A DNA stretch of 64,000 bases from CAZSMK01 sp964608095 (GCA_964608095.1 CAZSMK010000068.1:108982-172981); one strand, 5' to 3'; shown: positions 8,709 through 18,663, counted from the first letter of the stretch. Notes: a model not told the origin generated them from the sequence alone. Made by a program: numbers and translations.

Positions 8709-9857
8709 TTATCCCGCTGGTTCGGTATGCTTATCCAGTCCAAGTGTTTTCGAGTAAAGAATCTCGTACTGGCTGACGATTTTGTCCGGGCTAAAGGCAC
8801 GAACTATTTTTTCCCGTGCCTTCTCTTTCATCGACTGATGAAGCGCCGGATTCTGAAGAACTTCGATTGCCTTTTGCGCCAGGGCTTCATAATCACCCAC
8901 AGGAACAAGAACACCGTTAACACCGTCGTCGATAACCTCGCAAAGACCGCCCACGCGCGTTCCGATAACGGGAACACCGCTGCTCATGGCTTCGGCCGGT
9001 GATAAGCCGAACGACTCCACCTCGCTCGCCATGAGAAAAAGGTCTGCGTGCGGAAAGAATTTCTCGGGCTCATTGATTTTTCCAATAACATCGACTTTCC
9101 GAAAGACTCCTAATTCTTTCGCCAGTTGGACTGCATGTTCATGTTCGGGACCGTCGCCGATCAAAACCAGGCGGCACGCCACACGTTCTTGTATCAGAGC
9201 AAACGCCCTGATGATATCCTGCACGCGCTTGAGAGGGCGAAAATTCGATGCATGCATGAGGATTCGCTGATCCCTCTGCCAGAGCGCCGATTTCGTTCGT
9301 TCCTTTTCGCTTATGGGCTTGAACGCATCCACATCTATAAAGTTATAGATCACGTGCAAATCTTTTTCCGGGCGGATACAGTCCTTCGTTCTATCCTTTA
9401 ACCAGTGTGATACACACGTAACCGCATCGGATTGTTCGATGGCGAGTTTTACCACCGGTTTATATGAAGGCATTTCACCGATCAACGTAATATCGGTCCC
9501 GTGTAGAGTAGTCACTATCTTAAAATCTTGTGCTATAATATGGCGGGCAAGAAGGGCGCTGATTGAATGCGGCACCGCGTAATGGACATGAACGATATCC
9601 AGATTTTCCTGAGTTACAACTTCTGCAATCTTGGTCGCAAGCGTCAAGGTATAGGGCTGTGTGAGAAGCACGTGATACGTTGAGAGATCTACGGGATGGA
9701 ACGATACGTTGCGCTGAAACCCTTTTTCGAGCCTGAACGGCAGATCAAAACTCATGAAATGAACCACGTGTCCGCGCTCGGCGAGATGCATGCCCAGTTC
9801 CGCCGCAACCACTCCGCTTCCTCCATACGTTGGATAACACACCATGCCGATTCTCAT
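8709..9857 (-). CDS. bshA: N-acetyl-alpha-D-glucosaminyl L-malate synthase
   Basis: 382 residues, GT4 glycosyltransferase fold. BshA joins N-acetylglucosamine from UDP-GlcNAc to L-malate, the first step of bacillithiol synthesis. The signature is clear: M-R-I-G-M-V-C-Y-P-T-Y-G-G-S-G-V-V-A-A-E-L-G at the N-terminus, D-I-V-H-V-H-Y-A-V-P-H-S near residue 92, and E-S-F-G-L-S-P-A-E-A-M-S-S-G-V-P-V near residue 290. GGGAG lies 9 nt before the ATG. BshB and BshC are not next to it, so the rest of the pathway must be elsewhere or absent. Confidence 0.9.
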   Translation of the reverse strand: MRIGMVCYPTYGGSGVVAAELGMHLAERGHVVHFMSFDLPFRLEKGFQRNVSFHPVDLSTYHVLLTQPYTLTLATKIAEVVTQENLDIVHVHYAVPHSISALLARHIIAQDFKIVTTLHGTDITLIGEMPSYKPVVKLAIEQSDAVTCVSHWLKDRTKDCIRPEKDLHVIYNFIDVDAFKPISEKERTKSALWQRDQRILMHASNFRPLKRVQDIIRAFALIQERVACRLVLIGDGPEHEHAVQLAKELGVFRKVDVIGKINEPEKFFPHADLFLMASEVESFGLSPAEAMSSGVPVIGTRVGGLCEVIDDGVNGVLVPVGDYEALAQKAIEVLQNPALHQSMKEKAREKIVRAFSPDKIVSQYEILYSKTLGLDKHTEPAG

Positions 9858-9946
9858 TCATTCACTCCCACGAAGATTTTATAGAATGATTTTCGTGCAG
9901 CTTTTCTAAATACTATCATTCTCCTTCACCGCCATCAACCGTTTTC

Positions 9947-12900
9947 TCACGGTGAAAGAACCGCCTCACCGAGCAGATTCGGGTCCTTTGTCAAGCCGAT
10001 TCCCTGCATATATTCGATCCAGCCACGCGTCGAGTCGTTGTCCGTATCGTTTACTATCAACCCAAAACCAAATACCTCGCCGGGATAAGGCTTTCGATTC
10101 GCCGGGAGAATATCGCTCCAGGGAAAAGCAAGTTCATATATCATACCGTTTTGTGACGGTACAATCGCCACCTTTGCATTATCAAACCTCCCGACAGGCA
10201 TTTCAAATGCAGAGAACCAACGCCAGCCCGTACGTGTATCGTTGGAGAGCGCAAAACCAAATTCATGATGCCCTTTTCTGATGTCGTCGTGCTCCCTCAT
10301 AAAATCAAGGGCGAACTGGATACTATCGCCTTTCCAGATGTCGCCTCCCGTTTCCTTCTGCGTGAATACATCATCTATAACTTCAACACAAAGATACAAA
10401 TTCTCGTCATCCCACTTGATAAAGCCTGTAGCGCTGAGGTCTTCTTTGCCGCTCCAGTCGGGAATCATGTGGACGTCGGCACGTTTGTCCAGCCGAAAGC
10501 CGATTGCGTCCTTCCAGTCCTCTATACCGCCGTCGATAGAAACGGGAGAAACCGCACGTGTAGCCACGAGGAGGTTGAATCTCTTAATTATTTCCTGACG
10601 CCACCTGCCGGGCAACTCGATATCGAAGGTAACGGCTATCACGTCGCCATCGTCACCTGGCGGGGCGTTCATGGTTGTCGTCCAGTACCCCGATGGTTCG
10701 ATTTCGCCAAACGCGACCGGCTCGTGTTGCACTACCCATGCTTTCGGTTCTACTGGTACTATTCTGCCGGAATACGAATGCTCCTTTGAATTATTGTACA
10801 CCTCGATGACAAGTTGCCATTCATGTCCGCCTTCTTTGACCACTACCTGCGGTCGTGTTGTTACATCGAAAAGCTCACGAACATTAATCATTCCGCTCAA
10901 TCGCCCCACTACCTCATCATCATGAGAAATAAGCATCGGCATTTCATAGAGTCTCCGTGGGGTGGTCAAGGGAACTTTAAACGACGATCTAAGAGTATTC
11001 TTCCCTTTTTCAGGACTTCTTTCTTCGCGCTGCATTGCTATATCCGCTGGCAAAACAAATCGATAGGAGAGCCCGGTGTCAGCCGGCAGAGAAATCTCAA
11101 ATGAACCGACATCGCCCGCAACAACATCAATGGAAGGATTTAGAACATTGAATGACGGCGTGCATAGTTCAAAGGTATCAAATGCTCCTTCAATGTATAC
11201 AGGATAATCCGTTGCTGATAAGGTGAAGACGCCCCTATACGGATGGAGGAGCGTTTCGTTACCATTCATGTCCGAGACGATAAGCGAAGGTACATCTGCT
11301 TTTATGCCTATATCTACAATTCTCTTATCCGTCCAGAGGATGACGGTCTTTCTGCTGGTTTCCCGTGCGTTTCTAAAAATGTGCACAAACAAATTTTCGC
11401 TGGATTGTAGTGTCCGTTCGAATTCCATGCCATCAAGTTTGTGCGTCAACGTATTCACAGCGACAAAATTTTCTTTCGCCGCAAATGGCACAATTTCATC
11501 CTGCCAGCAGCGAACCAGTCCAAAGTTCATCTCGTTCTTTATGGGATGATTTCCGTCGTTCTGAAGATTATACCAGAAGATTTTTTGCGGAACGTTATTG
11601 ACCAACGCTCCTACAAACAATCTCACCAGGCACGCACCGCTCATCTTTTCGGTAACACCGTTACTCCACCGATGCGTAGGATAGCCGGTCTCCGAGATCC
11701 ATACCGGCTTCTCTTTCCCATCCTTGCTTGTTCTCGCCTGAAGTGTCTTCAGGATACTGAACACGTTCTCCTGTTCCGGCGTACGAGGATAGAAGTGTGG
11801 AATAATAGAAACCGCGTCCATCGCCTCGAGCCCGCTGGCGTTATACACGCGCTCGAGCCACTCGAACCCATAACCGGCTACCGAGCCGCCTACTACAAAA
11901 GAGTCCGGATTGGTGCGTTTGATGTCTCGATATACTTTTTTCAACATCCGCGCATAGTCTTCAGGCGTGCGTCCCTGCCCCGGTCCAATGTTGTATTCAT
12001 TCCAAACTTCGAAATAGTCAATCTGCCCCTTGAAATGCCGGATAAACGTCATGCAATAGCGGGAAAATGCGTCAAGACCTTCTTGTGTCACAGGCGGTTT
12101 TCCTTCTTCGTACAAAGGATTGCCGTAATTCAAGGTCAACAACACCTCGAGCCCATGCTCGCGGGCTTTTTTCACGTACTGTTCCCACCACGGAAGAACC
12201 CGGATCTTTCCCCGAACCTGTTCTGCGAAACGCCATTCCATTTCGTCGCGTATCCACCGGAATCCCCCGAGCGCTGCAAGATAAAGATTCACGTCGATAT
12301 CACCCTTGTTTTGACCGAAATGAGTACATACGCCGAACAAGGGATTTCTCGTGGTCTGCAAGGTCGGAAACACCCGACTGTACGGTATCGTTTCCTTGTA
12401 AAAAAGGGCTCCAGCAGGAGAGTATACCTTTAGCGCCAACCAGAAACAGCCGTTATTCTTAACAGGAATTTGGAGGTGCTGCGATTCTTTCTTCCCGCCA
12501 TCGACGTTCGTCTGTATTGACCCATGGTGAAGGCGCCTTTCCTCGGTATCGCGTATCTCGTAATCCACTATCAACGTGCGCGTACCAGTACTCATATTAT
12601 CCATTACGAGATTAAACTCAATTGGCTCATCAGTGGTAAAGATATTACCGACCTTTTCCGATTCGACACGACATACAAGCTGCGGCAAGGAATCCATTGG
12701 CGCCTCGACGGACAGCATATCAACGTAAAAGGTGCCGGTCGTTTCTTTATCCTTCTGCGCGGGCTCGACATAGAATGAGTGAAACGACAACGGCGCCAAG
12801 GGAACGCCGTCAAAGTCGCCACCCCATGACTTGCTTGACGAAGCTAACGGTACCGAGCGCTCTTCCCATTGTGTCGTATCGAGTAACCCTGTGCGATACA

Positions 12901-13288
12901 GGTGGTACTCTTCGTGTGCATCGAGAAAGAGTAGACCCACGGGATTCCCTGAACCGTCCCCTTTCAGCCAGAAACTCACCCGCTGTGCGTCTTTGGGAAG
13001 ACGATGCATCTTGTGGTATCCGATAAAGTTCCCCTCGATCTGCAATGGTAAAAAATGATACTCGAGTTTCAGGGCGCCCTCACCTGACCGACGAACGTCA
13101 CCCGAAAAGGAAATCTCAGACTTGTATCCTGCGAAGGTTCTGCGCACGTTCCAGCCGCGCACACTATCGAGCTCGTCAATTGTTACTCGAGATGTCTCGG
13201 TAAAGGCGGATCGCGCACGGACGTTCATCGCGGCAAAAACAATACTCAATCCGGCACACATAAGGAATATTCGCACGCTCATTTTCAT
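9947..13288 (-). CDS. Secreted multidomain glycoside hydrolase (clan A, GH39-like) with N-terminal CBM and C-terminal CBM9-like domain
   Basis: 1113 residues. Residues 1-25 are a signal peptide. About 30-195 form a beta-sandwich like CBM11-type carbohydrate-binding domains. About 310-660 form a TIM-barrel hydrolase: the acid/base is E431 in F-E-V-W-N-E-Y-N and the nucleophile E533 in P-V-W-I-S-E-T-G-Y, the arrangement of clan GH-A families such as GH39. About 670-915 are beta-rich linker domains. About 920-1113 match CBM9-like domains (S-I-D-G-G-I-E-D-W and D-D-E-N-L-Y-L-C-V-E-V). The family assignment among GH39/GH5/GH42-like groups is by eye. An extracellular or outer-surface polysaccharide role is inferred; the beta-mannosidase at 15659 may act on its products. 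Confidence 0.8.
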   Translation of the reverse strand: MKMSVRIFLMCAGLSIVFAAMNVRARSAFTETSRVTIDELDSVRGWNVRRTFAGYKSEISFSGDVRRSGEGALKLEYHFLPLQIEGNFIGYHKMHRLPKDAQRVSFWLKGDGSGNPVGLLFLDAHEEYHLYRTGLLDTTQWEERSVPLASSSKSWGGDFDGVPLAPLSFHSFYVEPAQKDKETTGTFYVDMLSVEAPMDSLPQLVCRVESEKVGNIFTTDEPIEFNLVMDNMSTGTRTLIVDYEIRDTEERRLHHGSIQTNVDGGKKESQHLQIPVKNNGCFWLALKVYSPAGALFYKETIPYSRVFPTLQTTRNPLFGVCTHFGQNKGDIDVNLYLAALGGFRWIRDEMEWRFAEQVRGKIRVLPWWEQYVKKAREHGLEVLLTLNYGNPLYEEGKPPVTQEGLDAFSRYCMTFIRHFKGQIDYFEVWNEYNIGPGQGRTPEDYARMLKKVYRDIKRTNPDSFVVGGSVAGYGFEWLERVYNASGLEAMDAVSIIPHFYPRTPEQENVFSILKTLQARTSKDGKEKPVWISETGYPTHRWSNGVTEKMSGACLVRLFVGALVNNVPQKIFWYNLQNDGNHPIKNEMNFGLVRCWQDEIVPFAAKENFVAVNTLTHKLDGMEFERTLQSSENLFVHIFRNARETSRKTVILWTDKRIVDIGIKADVPSLIVSDMNGNETLLHPYRGVFTLSATDYPVYIEGAFDTFELCTPSFNVLNPSIDVVAGDVGSFEISLPADTGLSYRFVLPADIAMQREERSPEKGKNTLRSSFKVPLTTPRRLYEMPMLISHDDEVVGRLSGMINVRELFDVTTRPQVVVKEGGHEWQLVIEVYNNSKEHSYSGRIVPVEPKAWVVQHEPVAFGEIEPSGYWTTTMNAPPGDDGDVIAVTFDIELPGRWRQEIIKRFNLLVATRAVSPVSIDGGIEDWKDAIGFRLDKRADVHMIPDWSGKEDLSATGFIKWDDENLYLCVEVIDDVFTQKETGGDIWKGDSIQFALDFMREHDDIRKGHHEFGFALSNDTRTGWRWFSAFEMPVGRFDNAKVAIVPSQNGMIYELAFPWSDILPANRKPYPGEVFGFGLIVNDTDNDSTRGWIEYMQGIGLTKDPNLLGEAVLSP

Positions 13289-13430
13289 ATACTTACATCC
13301 ATCGTCTTCAAACGGAATTTTCTTGAAAAAAAGCCGCTCTAAAATGGATAAGCAGGGGGATTAGGGGTTAAGGATGCTGTCTATCAATTTACTCCGGACT
13401 GCAAAGTAAAACACCGAATTGGTGGGCATA

Positions 13431-13500
13431 TTCTTTACGTCACCCCGGCTCGCTCTGCCGTTTGAGTCCTTGCAGTCGTTGCAGTCGTTTATGTCCTTTA
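13431..13500 (-). repeat. Dispersed intergenic repeat, copy A
   Basis: On the minus strand this reads AAAGGACATAAACGACTG, then CAACGACTGCAAGGACTC, then AAACGGCAGAGCGAGC and GGGGTGACGTAAAGAA. Copies B (22357-22425) and C (42271-42340) match it over most of their length. Confidence 0.8.
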
Positions 13501-13574
13501 TCCTGGGGTCAAACCTCATTTTCCCTAACCTTTCCGGTGCAAACGGTGTTCATTTGATTGGTGGTTGGATAAAA

Positions 13575-13669
13575 GTAGGATAAGCGTCCTCGCTTGTCTT
13601 CCTTATAGCGTAACACTTTTCGGCAATACTAAGCATTACGGCTGACAACCGAGACGGTTGTCCTGCGTA
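13575..13669. repeat. REP/BIME-like hairpin pair, unit 1
   Basis: The first hairpin is GATAAGCG-TCCT-CGCTTGTC (13579-13598, 8 bp with one G-U pair). The second is GACAACCG-AGA-CGGTTGTC (13644-13662, 8 bp perfect). The reverse complement of the second with its flanks resembles the first, so the pair is an inverted duplex of one palindromic element. Confidence 0.8.
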
Positions 13670-13675
13670 TCTAAT

Positions 13676-13771
13676 GTAGGATAAGCGTCCTCGCTTGTCT
13701 TCCTTATGTCGTAACAATTTTCGGGACTACTAATGACTTACGGCTGACAACCGAGACGGTCGTCCTACGTA
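13676..13771. repeat. REP/BIME-like hairpin pair, unit 2
   Basis: A direct copy of unit 1 about 101 bp downstream. The first hairpin (13680-13699) is identical; the second (13746-13764) has one mismatch in the stem (CGGTCGTC). Confidence 0.8.
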
Positions 13772-13830
13772 GTAATACCAAACTCTTAAAGAGTCGAGTT
13801 TTTGCAACTAAGCAAGGGATTGATGTTATT

Positions 13831-15135
13831 TTACTTTGGTCGTTTGTCTATTACGCGCTTTGCTTTTCCCGTAAAGCGCTGAAGCGATTTCGGCTCAACC
13901 AGCTGCACCTTGCACTCGATCCCCAGTTCCGCCTTCAGTTTGTAGCGAATCTCCTCTTCTTTGGATTTAAGGTGGCGCATCTCATCGTCAAAAATTTCTT
14001 CTGTAACCTCGACCTGAACCTCAAGTGCGTCCAGGGCGCCATCTCTATAGACAATGATCTGGTAATGGGGCTCCGTATGCTCGACCTTGAGAAGCACGTC
14101 CTCGATCTGGGTGGGAAATACATTCACTCCCTTTATGATTAACATGTCGTCGGTTCTCCCTTTAACCTTCGCCATCCGGGCAGTCGTTCTGCCGCACCGA
14201 CATGGTGAATAATCAATCATCGAAAGGTCTCGGGTTCTGTAGCGGATAAGGGGAACCGCCTCACGGGTAAGTGCCGTAATAACAAGCTCACCGACTTCGC
14301 CCTCACCAAGGGGTTCCGTCGTTTCCGGATCGATGACTTCTACAATAAAATGGTCTTCGTTTATGTGTAAGCCGTTCCGTTCGAGACACTCGCCGGATAC
14401 GCCCGGTCCCATCACCTCGCTCAATCCGTAGTTATCCGTTGCCTTGATGCCGAGGTGCGTGTCGATTTGTTTCTGGACGCTTTCCGTACATGGTTCGCCG
14501 CCGAAAAGTCCCCACTTGAGTGAACTTTTGCTCAGGTCGACGTTCATCTCTTTCGCGCTTTCCGCAAGATGAAGGGCATACGTAGGGGTGCCGACCAGCG
14601 TGGTCGTCTGGAAATCATCGATAAAGCGGATCTGGCGTTCCGTGCCACCGCTCGATATCGGGAGCACGGTGGCGCCGATTTTCTCGATCCCGAAATGCAT
14701 ACCGAATCCACCCGTAAATAAGCCATAGCCGAAACATATCTGTGCAACATCTTGAGCGGTAACGCCGCCGGCGGCTGCCACGCGTGCACATAGTTCCGCC
14801 CAGGTGTCCAGATCGTTTCGCGTATATCCCACTATGGTCGATTTTCCCGTGGTGGTTCCCGATGAGCCGTGAACACGTACCACCTCACGCAACGGGACTG
14901 CAAACATGCCAATAGGATAATTGTCCATGAAATCCTGTTTTGTCGTGAACGGAAGCAGCCGGAGATCGTCCAGGGTTTTAATATCGGTAGGCTTTATCCC
15001 CTTATCCCGCATCTTTTTCTCGTAATAAGGCAGCCGCTGATAGGCATATTTCAGAAGTTCCTCGAGGAGCGCCATTTGATGTGCGTGAATCTTCTTTCTC
15101 TCTGCAGATTCCCATTGTGGGTTCCAGATGTTCAC
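13831..15135 (-). CDS. paaK: Phenylacetate-CoA ligase family protein
   Basis: 434 residues, the usual length. It is an ANL-superfamily enzyme that activates an aryl acid (typically phenylacetate) with ATP and CoA. The phosphate-binding loop is H-G-S-S-G-T-T-T-G-K-S near residue 90, followed by Y-G-L-S-E-V-M-G-P-G and the hinge Y-R-T-R-D-L; the C-terminal domain has A-K-V-K-G-R-T-D-D-M-L-I-I-K-G-V-N-V-F. The start is GTG with GGAGG 9 nt upstream. The next gene upstream encodes a tandem ACT-domain protein, a pairing seen in many anaerobes and linked to amino acid (indolepyruvate/phenylpyruvate) breakdown. The true substrate is not known. Confidence 0.9.
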   Translation of the reverse strand: MNIWNPQWESAERKKIHAHQMALLEELLKYAYQRLPYYEKKMRDKGIKPTDIKTLDDLRLLPFTTKQDFMDNYPIGMFAVPLREVVRVHGSSGTTTGKSTIVGYTRNDLDTWAELCARVAAAGGVTAQDVAQICFGYGLFTGGFGMHFGIEKIGATVLPISSGGTERQIRFIDDFQTTTLVGTPTYALHLAESAKEMNVDLSKSSLKWGLFGGEPCTESVQKQIDTHLGIKATDNYGLSEVMGPGVSGECLERNGLHINEDHFIVEVIDPETTEPLGEGEVGELVITALTREAVPLIRYRTRDLSMIDYSPCRCGRTTARMAKVKGRTDDMLIIKGVNVFPTQIEDVLLKVEHTEPHYQIIVYRDGALDALEVQVEVTEEIFDDEMRHLKSKEEEIRYKLKAELGIECKVQLVEPKSLQRFTGKAKRVIDKRPK

Positions 15136-15210
15136 CTGTCTTCCTCCTCTGGTAATAAGTTATCGTTTGTATCGCACCCGTTAGGTGTGTAAGGAGAGAG
15201 GGTCAGGGGA

Positions 15211-15630
15211 TTATCCCATAAGGTCTCGTATACTCTTGATATCAATGCCGTTGTTCTGAAGCACCGCGCGGCCCTTCTCCGGATCGGAGAGGTTCAGAAC
15301 GATAAGCGTGTTTGCAACCACGTACAAATACTCCACATTAATGCCCTCGGAAGAAAGGAGCTGGAGAACTTCCCCCAGTCCACCCGGTCGATGGGGCACG
15401 TCCACACAGAGTACGTCGCTTTCCTTGACCGTAAATGTCGCCGTTTTCAAACACTCTCTGGCTTTGTCGACATCCTCCACAATAATCCGAAAAATGCCGT
15501 ATCCTGCCGTATCGGCAATGGAAAATCCGAGTATGTTGATCCCGTGTTCACCGAGCAAGGCACACACCTCTGCCAATCTACCTGCGCGATTCTCAATAAA
15601 GACCGATAATTGACGTACTCCCTTTTCCAT
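15211..15630 (-). CDS. Tandem ACT-domain protein
   Basis: 139 residues made of two ACT domains (about 4-70 and 72-139): L-S-V-F-I-E-N-R-A-G-R-L-A-E-V and V-D-V-P-H-R-P-G-G-L-G-E-V-L are the ligand-contact loops. ACT domains bind small ligands, mostly amino acids, and this stand-alone form is typically found beside paaK. It lies 75 nt upstream of paaK on the same strand, probably cotranscribed, and may sense the amino acid that feeds the ligase. That role is inferred. Confidence 0.85.
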   Translation of the reverse strand: MEKGVRQLSVFIENRAGRLAEVCALLGEHGINILGFSIADTAGYGIFRIIVEDVDKARECLKTATFTVKESDVLCVDVPHRPGGLGEVLQLLSSEGINVEYLYVVANTLIVLNLSDPEKGRAVLQNNGIDIKSIRDLMG

Positions 15631-15658
15631 GATTTTCTCTCCCAGAAAAAGTATGTTT

Positions 15659-18214
15659 TCATGATGAAGAAAAGAGGTCGTTGAGGCAACGAAAATATAG
15701 GCACTTTCTCAGCTCTTCCATGGTAACCGAAGAAGAGGCTACAAACTTGATACACTTCTCCTCGCCGGCATCAAGATCGAAAAAATTGTCGCTGAACCGG
15801 TTAAGGGGAATGTTATCACACGCGATTTCCACCGATTTAGCAAGTGTCCGGGATGTAAGAACAACCCCTCCTGTCGTGTCGGATTCCATCCTGATATCTT
15901 TTATCTCGATACCCGGTTTATCCCATTTGATTTTCCGTAAACGCGAGAGAAAATAACGGTTTCGGGCAATTATGCCGCCGCCATCACGACTTTCCAACGT
16001 TGCCCGTACGTACTGCCGGCTGGAGTCGGTAATATTCAACATATCGAGCCCGACTCGTAAGGTATGTGCCGGCTCGTTCGGTCGCAGAGTGATGGGATGC
16101 CTGTGCTTTTCCACGGAATCACCTATACTATCTCGAACTTCCAGGACAATCTCGCCACGTACCTCTTCCATCGAATCATTGACGACCGCACAACAGATAT
16201 CGTCTCCATCGCGTTCCAGAGAAATAAGGAGCGGTGCGAAGAAGCGACGCGCAAAATACCAGGCTGCCTTGGGACGCTGGAAATAATCCAGTACCGACCA
16301 GCTGATTACGGGCCAACAATCGTTGAATTGCCAGACGAGCGAGCCGGCGGTAAGAAACTTTCGACTTCGCCAGTGCTCTACCGCGGTTTTCAGGGCTTCC
16401 GCCTGCATGACCTGCGTGGCATAAATGAAGTCGTTCATGTCGCGCGGTATGGTCAAGTAATAGAGCAGATATCGTAGTAGGCGGACGTTGCCCAGATAGT
16501 CCTGTTTCTGATGCGCCGTAAATGCATCATCGGCAAGGGTGAGCGAGTCATACTCTTCTCCGGCGAACGAAGCCACCGTATCCCGGTGTGGCAGAGACTG
16601 AAACCCGAATTCACTGATGAATCTGCCCCGGTCCTCGAGGTATTTTTCCATATCGTTCCACGCGCTCCACACATTCCAGTTGTGACGATCGCCCTGCTCT
16701 TCGCTGTTCGGGTCATCGCCGCCGAATGGACTTGACTGCCAATACGGTCTGTCCGGGTCGAGCCGTTTACATACCTCCGGCAGAATCCCCGTATAGATGG
16801 AAAGTCCACGAAGCGTCTTCCAGCCTCCCTCTCGACCGGAATGCATCCATTCGTTTTCATTGTTTCCGCACCACAGAATAATAGCGGGATGCGATCTTAG
16901 CCGTTTAACTATCGTTTCCGCTTCGTTCCTGACCTGTGTGAGAAACTCTTCATCCTCCGGATATTCAGAGCATGCGAACATGAAATCCTGCCAGACCATG
17001 ATACCCAGCCTGTCGCAGGTTTCATAGAACACATCGTCTTCGTATATCCCCCCACCCCAGATTCTGAGGCAGTTTGCATTGCTCTCCACTACCTTCTCGA
17101 GCAACGCATGGTAACGCTCCGTGGTCATTGTTCCGGGAAAGATATCCGCAGGTATCCAGTTGTATCCTTTGCAAAAGACAGGCGTATTGTTTACAGAAAA
17201 TACGAAGGATTCACCGAATTCATCCTTCTCCCGGAGAAGACGGACTGTCCGAATCCCAAATTGAATATTTCGTTGGTCGAGTGTTTCATCGCCGCGTTGC
17301 AATGTGATCAATGCGTTATAGAGTGGCTGTTCCCCATATCCTCTCGGAAACCACAATCGTGGACGCTCTATCTCGAGACAAAAAGTTTGTTGTCGCTCTC
17401 CTTCCCTTGCCTTTTTTATGGTTTTTGTTTCTCTCGCGGTATCGTTACGGTCCGGGTCAAGGATGGTCACTTCTAGCGATAAATCAGAAATCGGTGAAAA
17501 TGTTTCCGTCTCGACATGGACTTCGACCACGGCTTTTTGCCCCTCGTGCAGTTCCTTTGTTCTCACCATCACGTCGTCTATGCGCGAAAAATGAAAGAGT
17601 TCCAACCGAACAGGTCGCCACAGCGCGGCGCCGCTCAACCGTGGTCCCCAATCCCACCCCGTAAGATATTGCGGACGCCGTACATACGCACGGCTGGTGT
17701 CAAAGGCGCCATGAATATCCGTATTTGCGCCTTGCAATCGTTCCGCTACCTTTGTAGATGACTCGATATAGACGAGAAGATCGAGCCTCGAATCCTCGAT
17801 GACATGGCGTGGCAGGCTGAATCGCCAGGGGATAAAGGCGTTGTCGGTTCTTCCGACTTTGTATCCGTTCACGAATAGTGTGCCGAAGGTATCCACACCT
17901 TCACATACCAGGTCAACCCTCCATTCACGCTCCGCTTGACGGAGACGTTCAAGCCATGCAGCGGGTAACGTTTCGCGTGCCGTATATATCCAGTCTTCTT
18001 CTTCAACCCACCGAACCTTCAACTCGTTATCGCCAAAAAACGGTTCGGGGATTTCACCGTTCGCTTGCAAATCGCGATAGATAGAGCCCGGAACACTTGC
18101 CGATTTACCTTCTTCACGTAACTTCAAAATATCCGTAACGGTCTCTTTTCCGGATTTGATCAACTCCCCCTCTCCCCGCTGATATCTCCAATCCCTTATA
18201 TTGATCTGTTCCAC
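15659..18214 (-). CDS. Beta-mannosidase, GH2 family
   Basis: 851 residues, as expected. The N-terminal jelly roll (about 1-190) and the Ig-like domain (about 200-320) precede the TIM barrel. The acid/base is E453 in W-C-G-N-N-E-N-E-W and the nucleophile E535 in F-I-S-E-F-G-F-Q-S; W-D-W-G-P-R near residue 188 is typical of beta-mannosidases. The enzyme removes terminal beta-mannose residues from manno-oligosaccharides. There is no signal peptide, so it is probably cytosolic. The start is GTG with GGGAG 9 nt upstream. The downstream ACT-domain gene follows after 28 nt. Confidence 0.9.
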   Translation of the reverse strand: MEQINIRDWRYQRGEGELIKSGKETVTDILKLREEGKSASVPGSIYRDLQANGEIPEPFFGDNELKVRWVEEEDWIYTARETLPAAWLERLRQAEREWRVDLVCEGVDTFGTLFVNGYKVGRTDNAFIPWRFSLPRHVIEDSRLDLLVYIESSTKVAERLQGANTDIHGAFDTSRAYVRRPQYLTGWDWGPRLSGAALWRPVRLELFHFSRIDDVMVRTKELHEGQKAVVEVHVETETFSPISDLSLEVTILDPDRNDTARETKTIKKAREGERQQTFCLEIERPRLWFPRGYGEQPLYNALITLQRGDETLDQRNIQFGIRTVRLLREKDEFGESFVFSVNNTPVFCKGYNWIPADIFPGTMTTERYHALLEKVVESNANCLRIWGGGIYEDDVFYETCDRLGIMVWQDFMFACSEYPEDEEFLTQVRNEAETIVKRLRSHPAIILWCGNNENEWMHSGREGGWKTLRGLSIYTGILPEVCKRLDPDRPYWQSSPFGGDDPNSEEQGDRHNWNVWSAWNDMEKYLEDRGRFISEFGFQSLPHRDTVASFAGEEYDSLTLADDAFTAHQKQDYLGNVRLLRYLLYYLTIPRDMNDFIYATQVMQAEALKTAVEHWRSRKFLTAGSLVWQFNDCWPVISWSVLDYFQRPKAAWYFARRFFAPLLISLERDGDDICCAVVNDSMEEVRGEIVLEVRDSIGDSVEKHRHPITLRPNEPAHTLRVGLDMLNITDSSRQYVRATLESRDGGGIIARNRYFLSRLRKIKWDKPGIEIKDIRMESDTTGGVVLTSRTLAKSVEIACDNIPLNRFSDNFFDLDAGEEKCIKFVASSSVTMEELRKCLYFRCLNDLFSSS

Positions 18215-18408
18215 AATTTATCGCTCCCTGTTGCTGAATTCTCTTTGCAGCATATATTTTTTTTTCGAAAAGCTATTCTTGCGCATCCAGATAAAATGTA
18301 AGTATTTCAGAAAACAATCGAATAACTCAACATCTGTATAGTATATTGAAATTTCAACTTGCTTTTGGTACAAGAGTCGTTTTTATTATTACACGTGTTC
18401 TATCATAT

Positions 18409-18663
18409 ATGGAGGGAAAACTCAAATACCCCCGCTATACAAAAGGCGACAATCTCTTTTACAGGGTAAAGTTGAACCCTGTCCATATCGGATATTTAAG
18501 CGGCATTATAGAAGCCTACGAGGGTATGGGCTTGGTTAGAACGATCGATGCGCGTCAAGGCGTGGTGGAAATCTGGGTTCCTCCCGATCAGGCGGACGGC
18601 ATGGATAATCTTCTTCACGCAATAGAGAAGGAATTCCCTATAGAAATATTGAATAAACTATGA
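18409..18663 (+). CDS. DUF4911-family protein
   Basis: 84 residues from the ATG at 18409; an in-frame TTG at 18346 would add a hydrophobic stretch that looks non-coding. V-K-L-N-P-V-H-I-G-Y-L-S-G-I-I-E-A-Y-E-G and the end V-V-E-I-W-V-P-P-D-Q match the small DUF4911 family of unknown function. The stop overlaps the next start (ATGA at 18660), so the two genes are translationally coupled. Confidence 0.65.
   Translation: MEGKLKYPRYTKGDNLFYRVKLNPVHIGYLSGIIEAYEGMGLVRTIDARQGVVEIWVPPDQADGMDNLLHAIEKEFPIEILNKL

Larger units (their letters stand above)
13289..13830. repeat. Repeat-rich gap: dispersed repeat plus two REP/BIME-like hairpin pairs
   Basis: A 540-base gap without a gene. It holds one inverted copy of the dispersed repeat (13431-13500), a short block at 13507-13528 also found near 22865-22888 in opposite orientation, two hairpin pairs (13575-13669 and 13676-13771) and an AAACTCTTAAAGAG-containing block at about 13769-13801 that recurs at 22833-22866. 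Confidence 0.8.

Noticed and set aside
11441..12433. Plus-strand 330-codon open frame
   Set aside because: Lies antisense within the catalytic part of the glycoside hydrolase, whose motifs are clear; no domain and no ribosome binding site.
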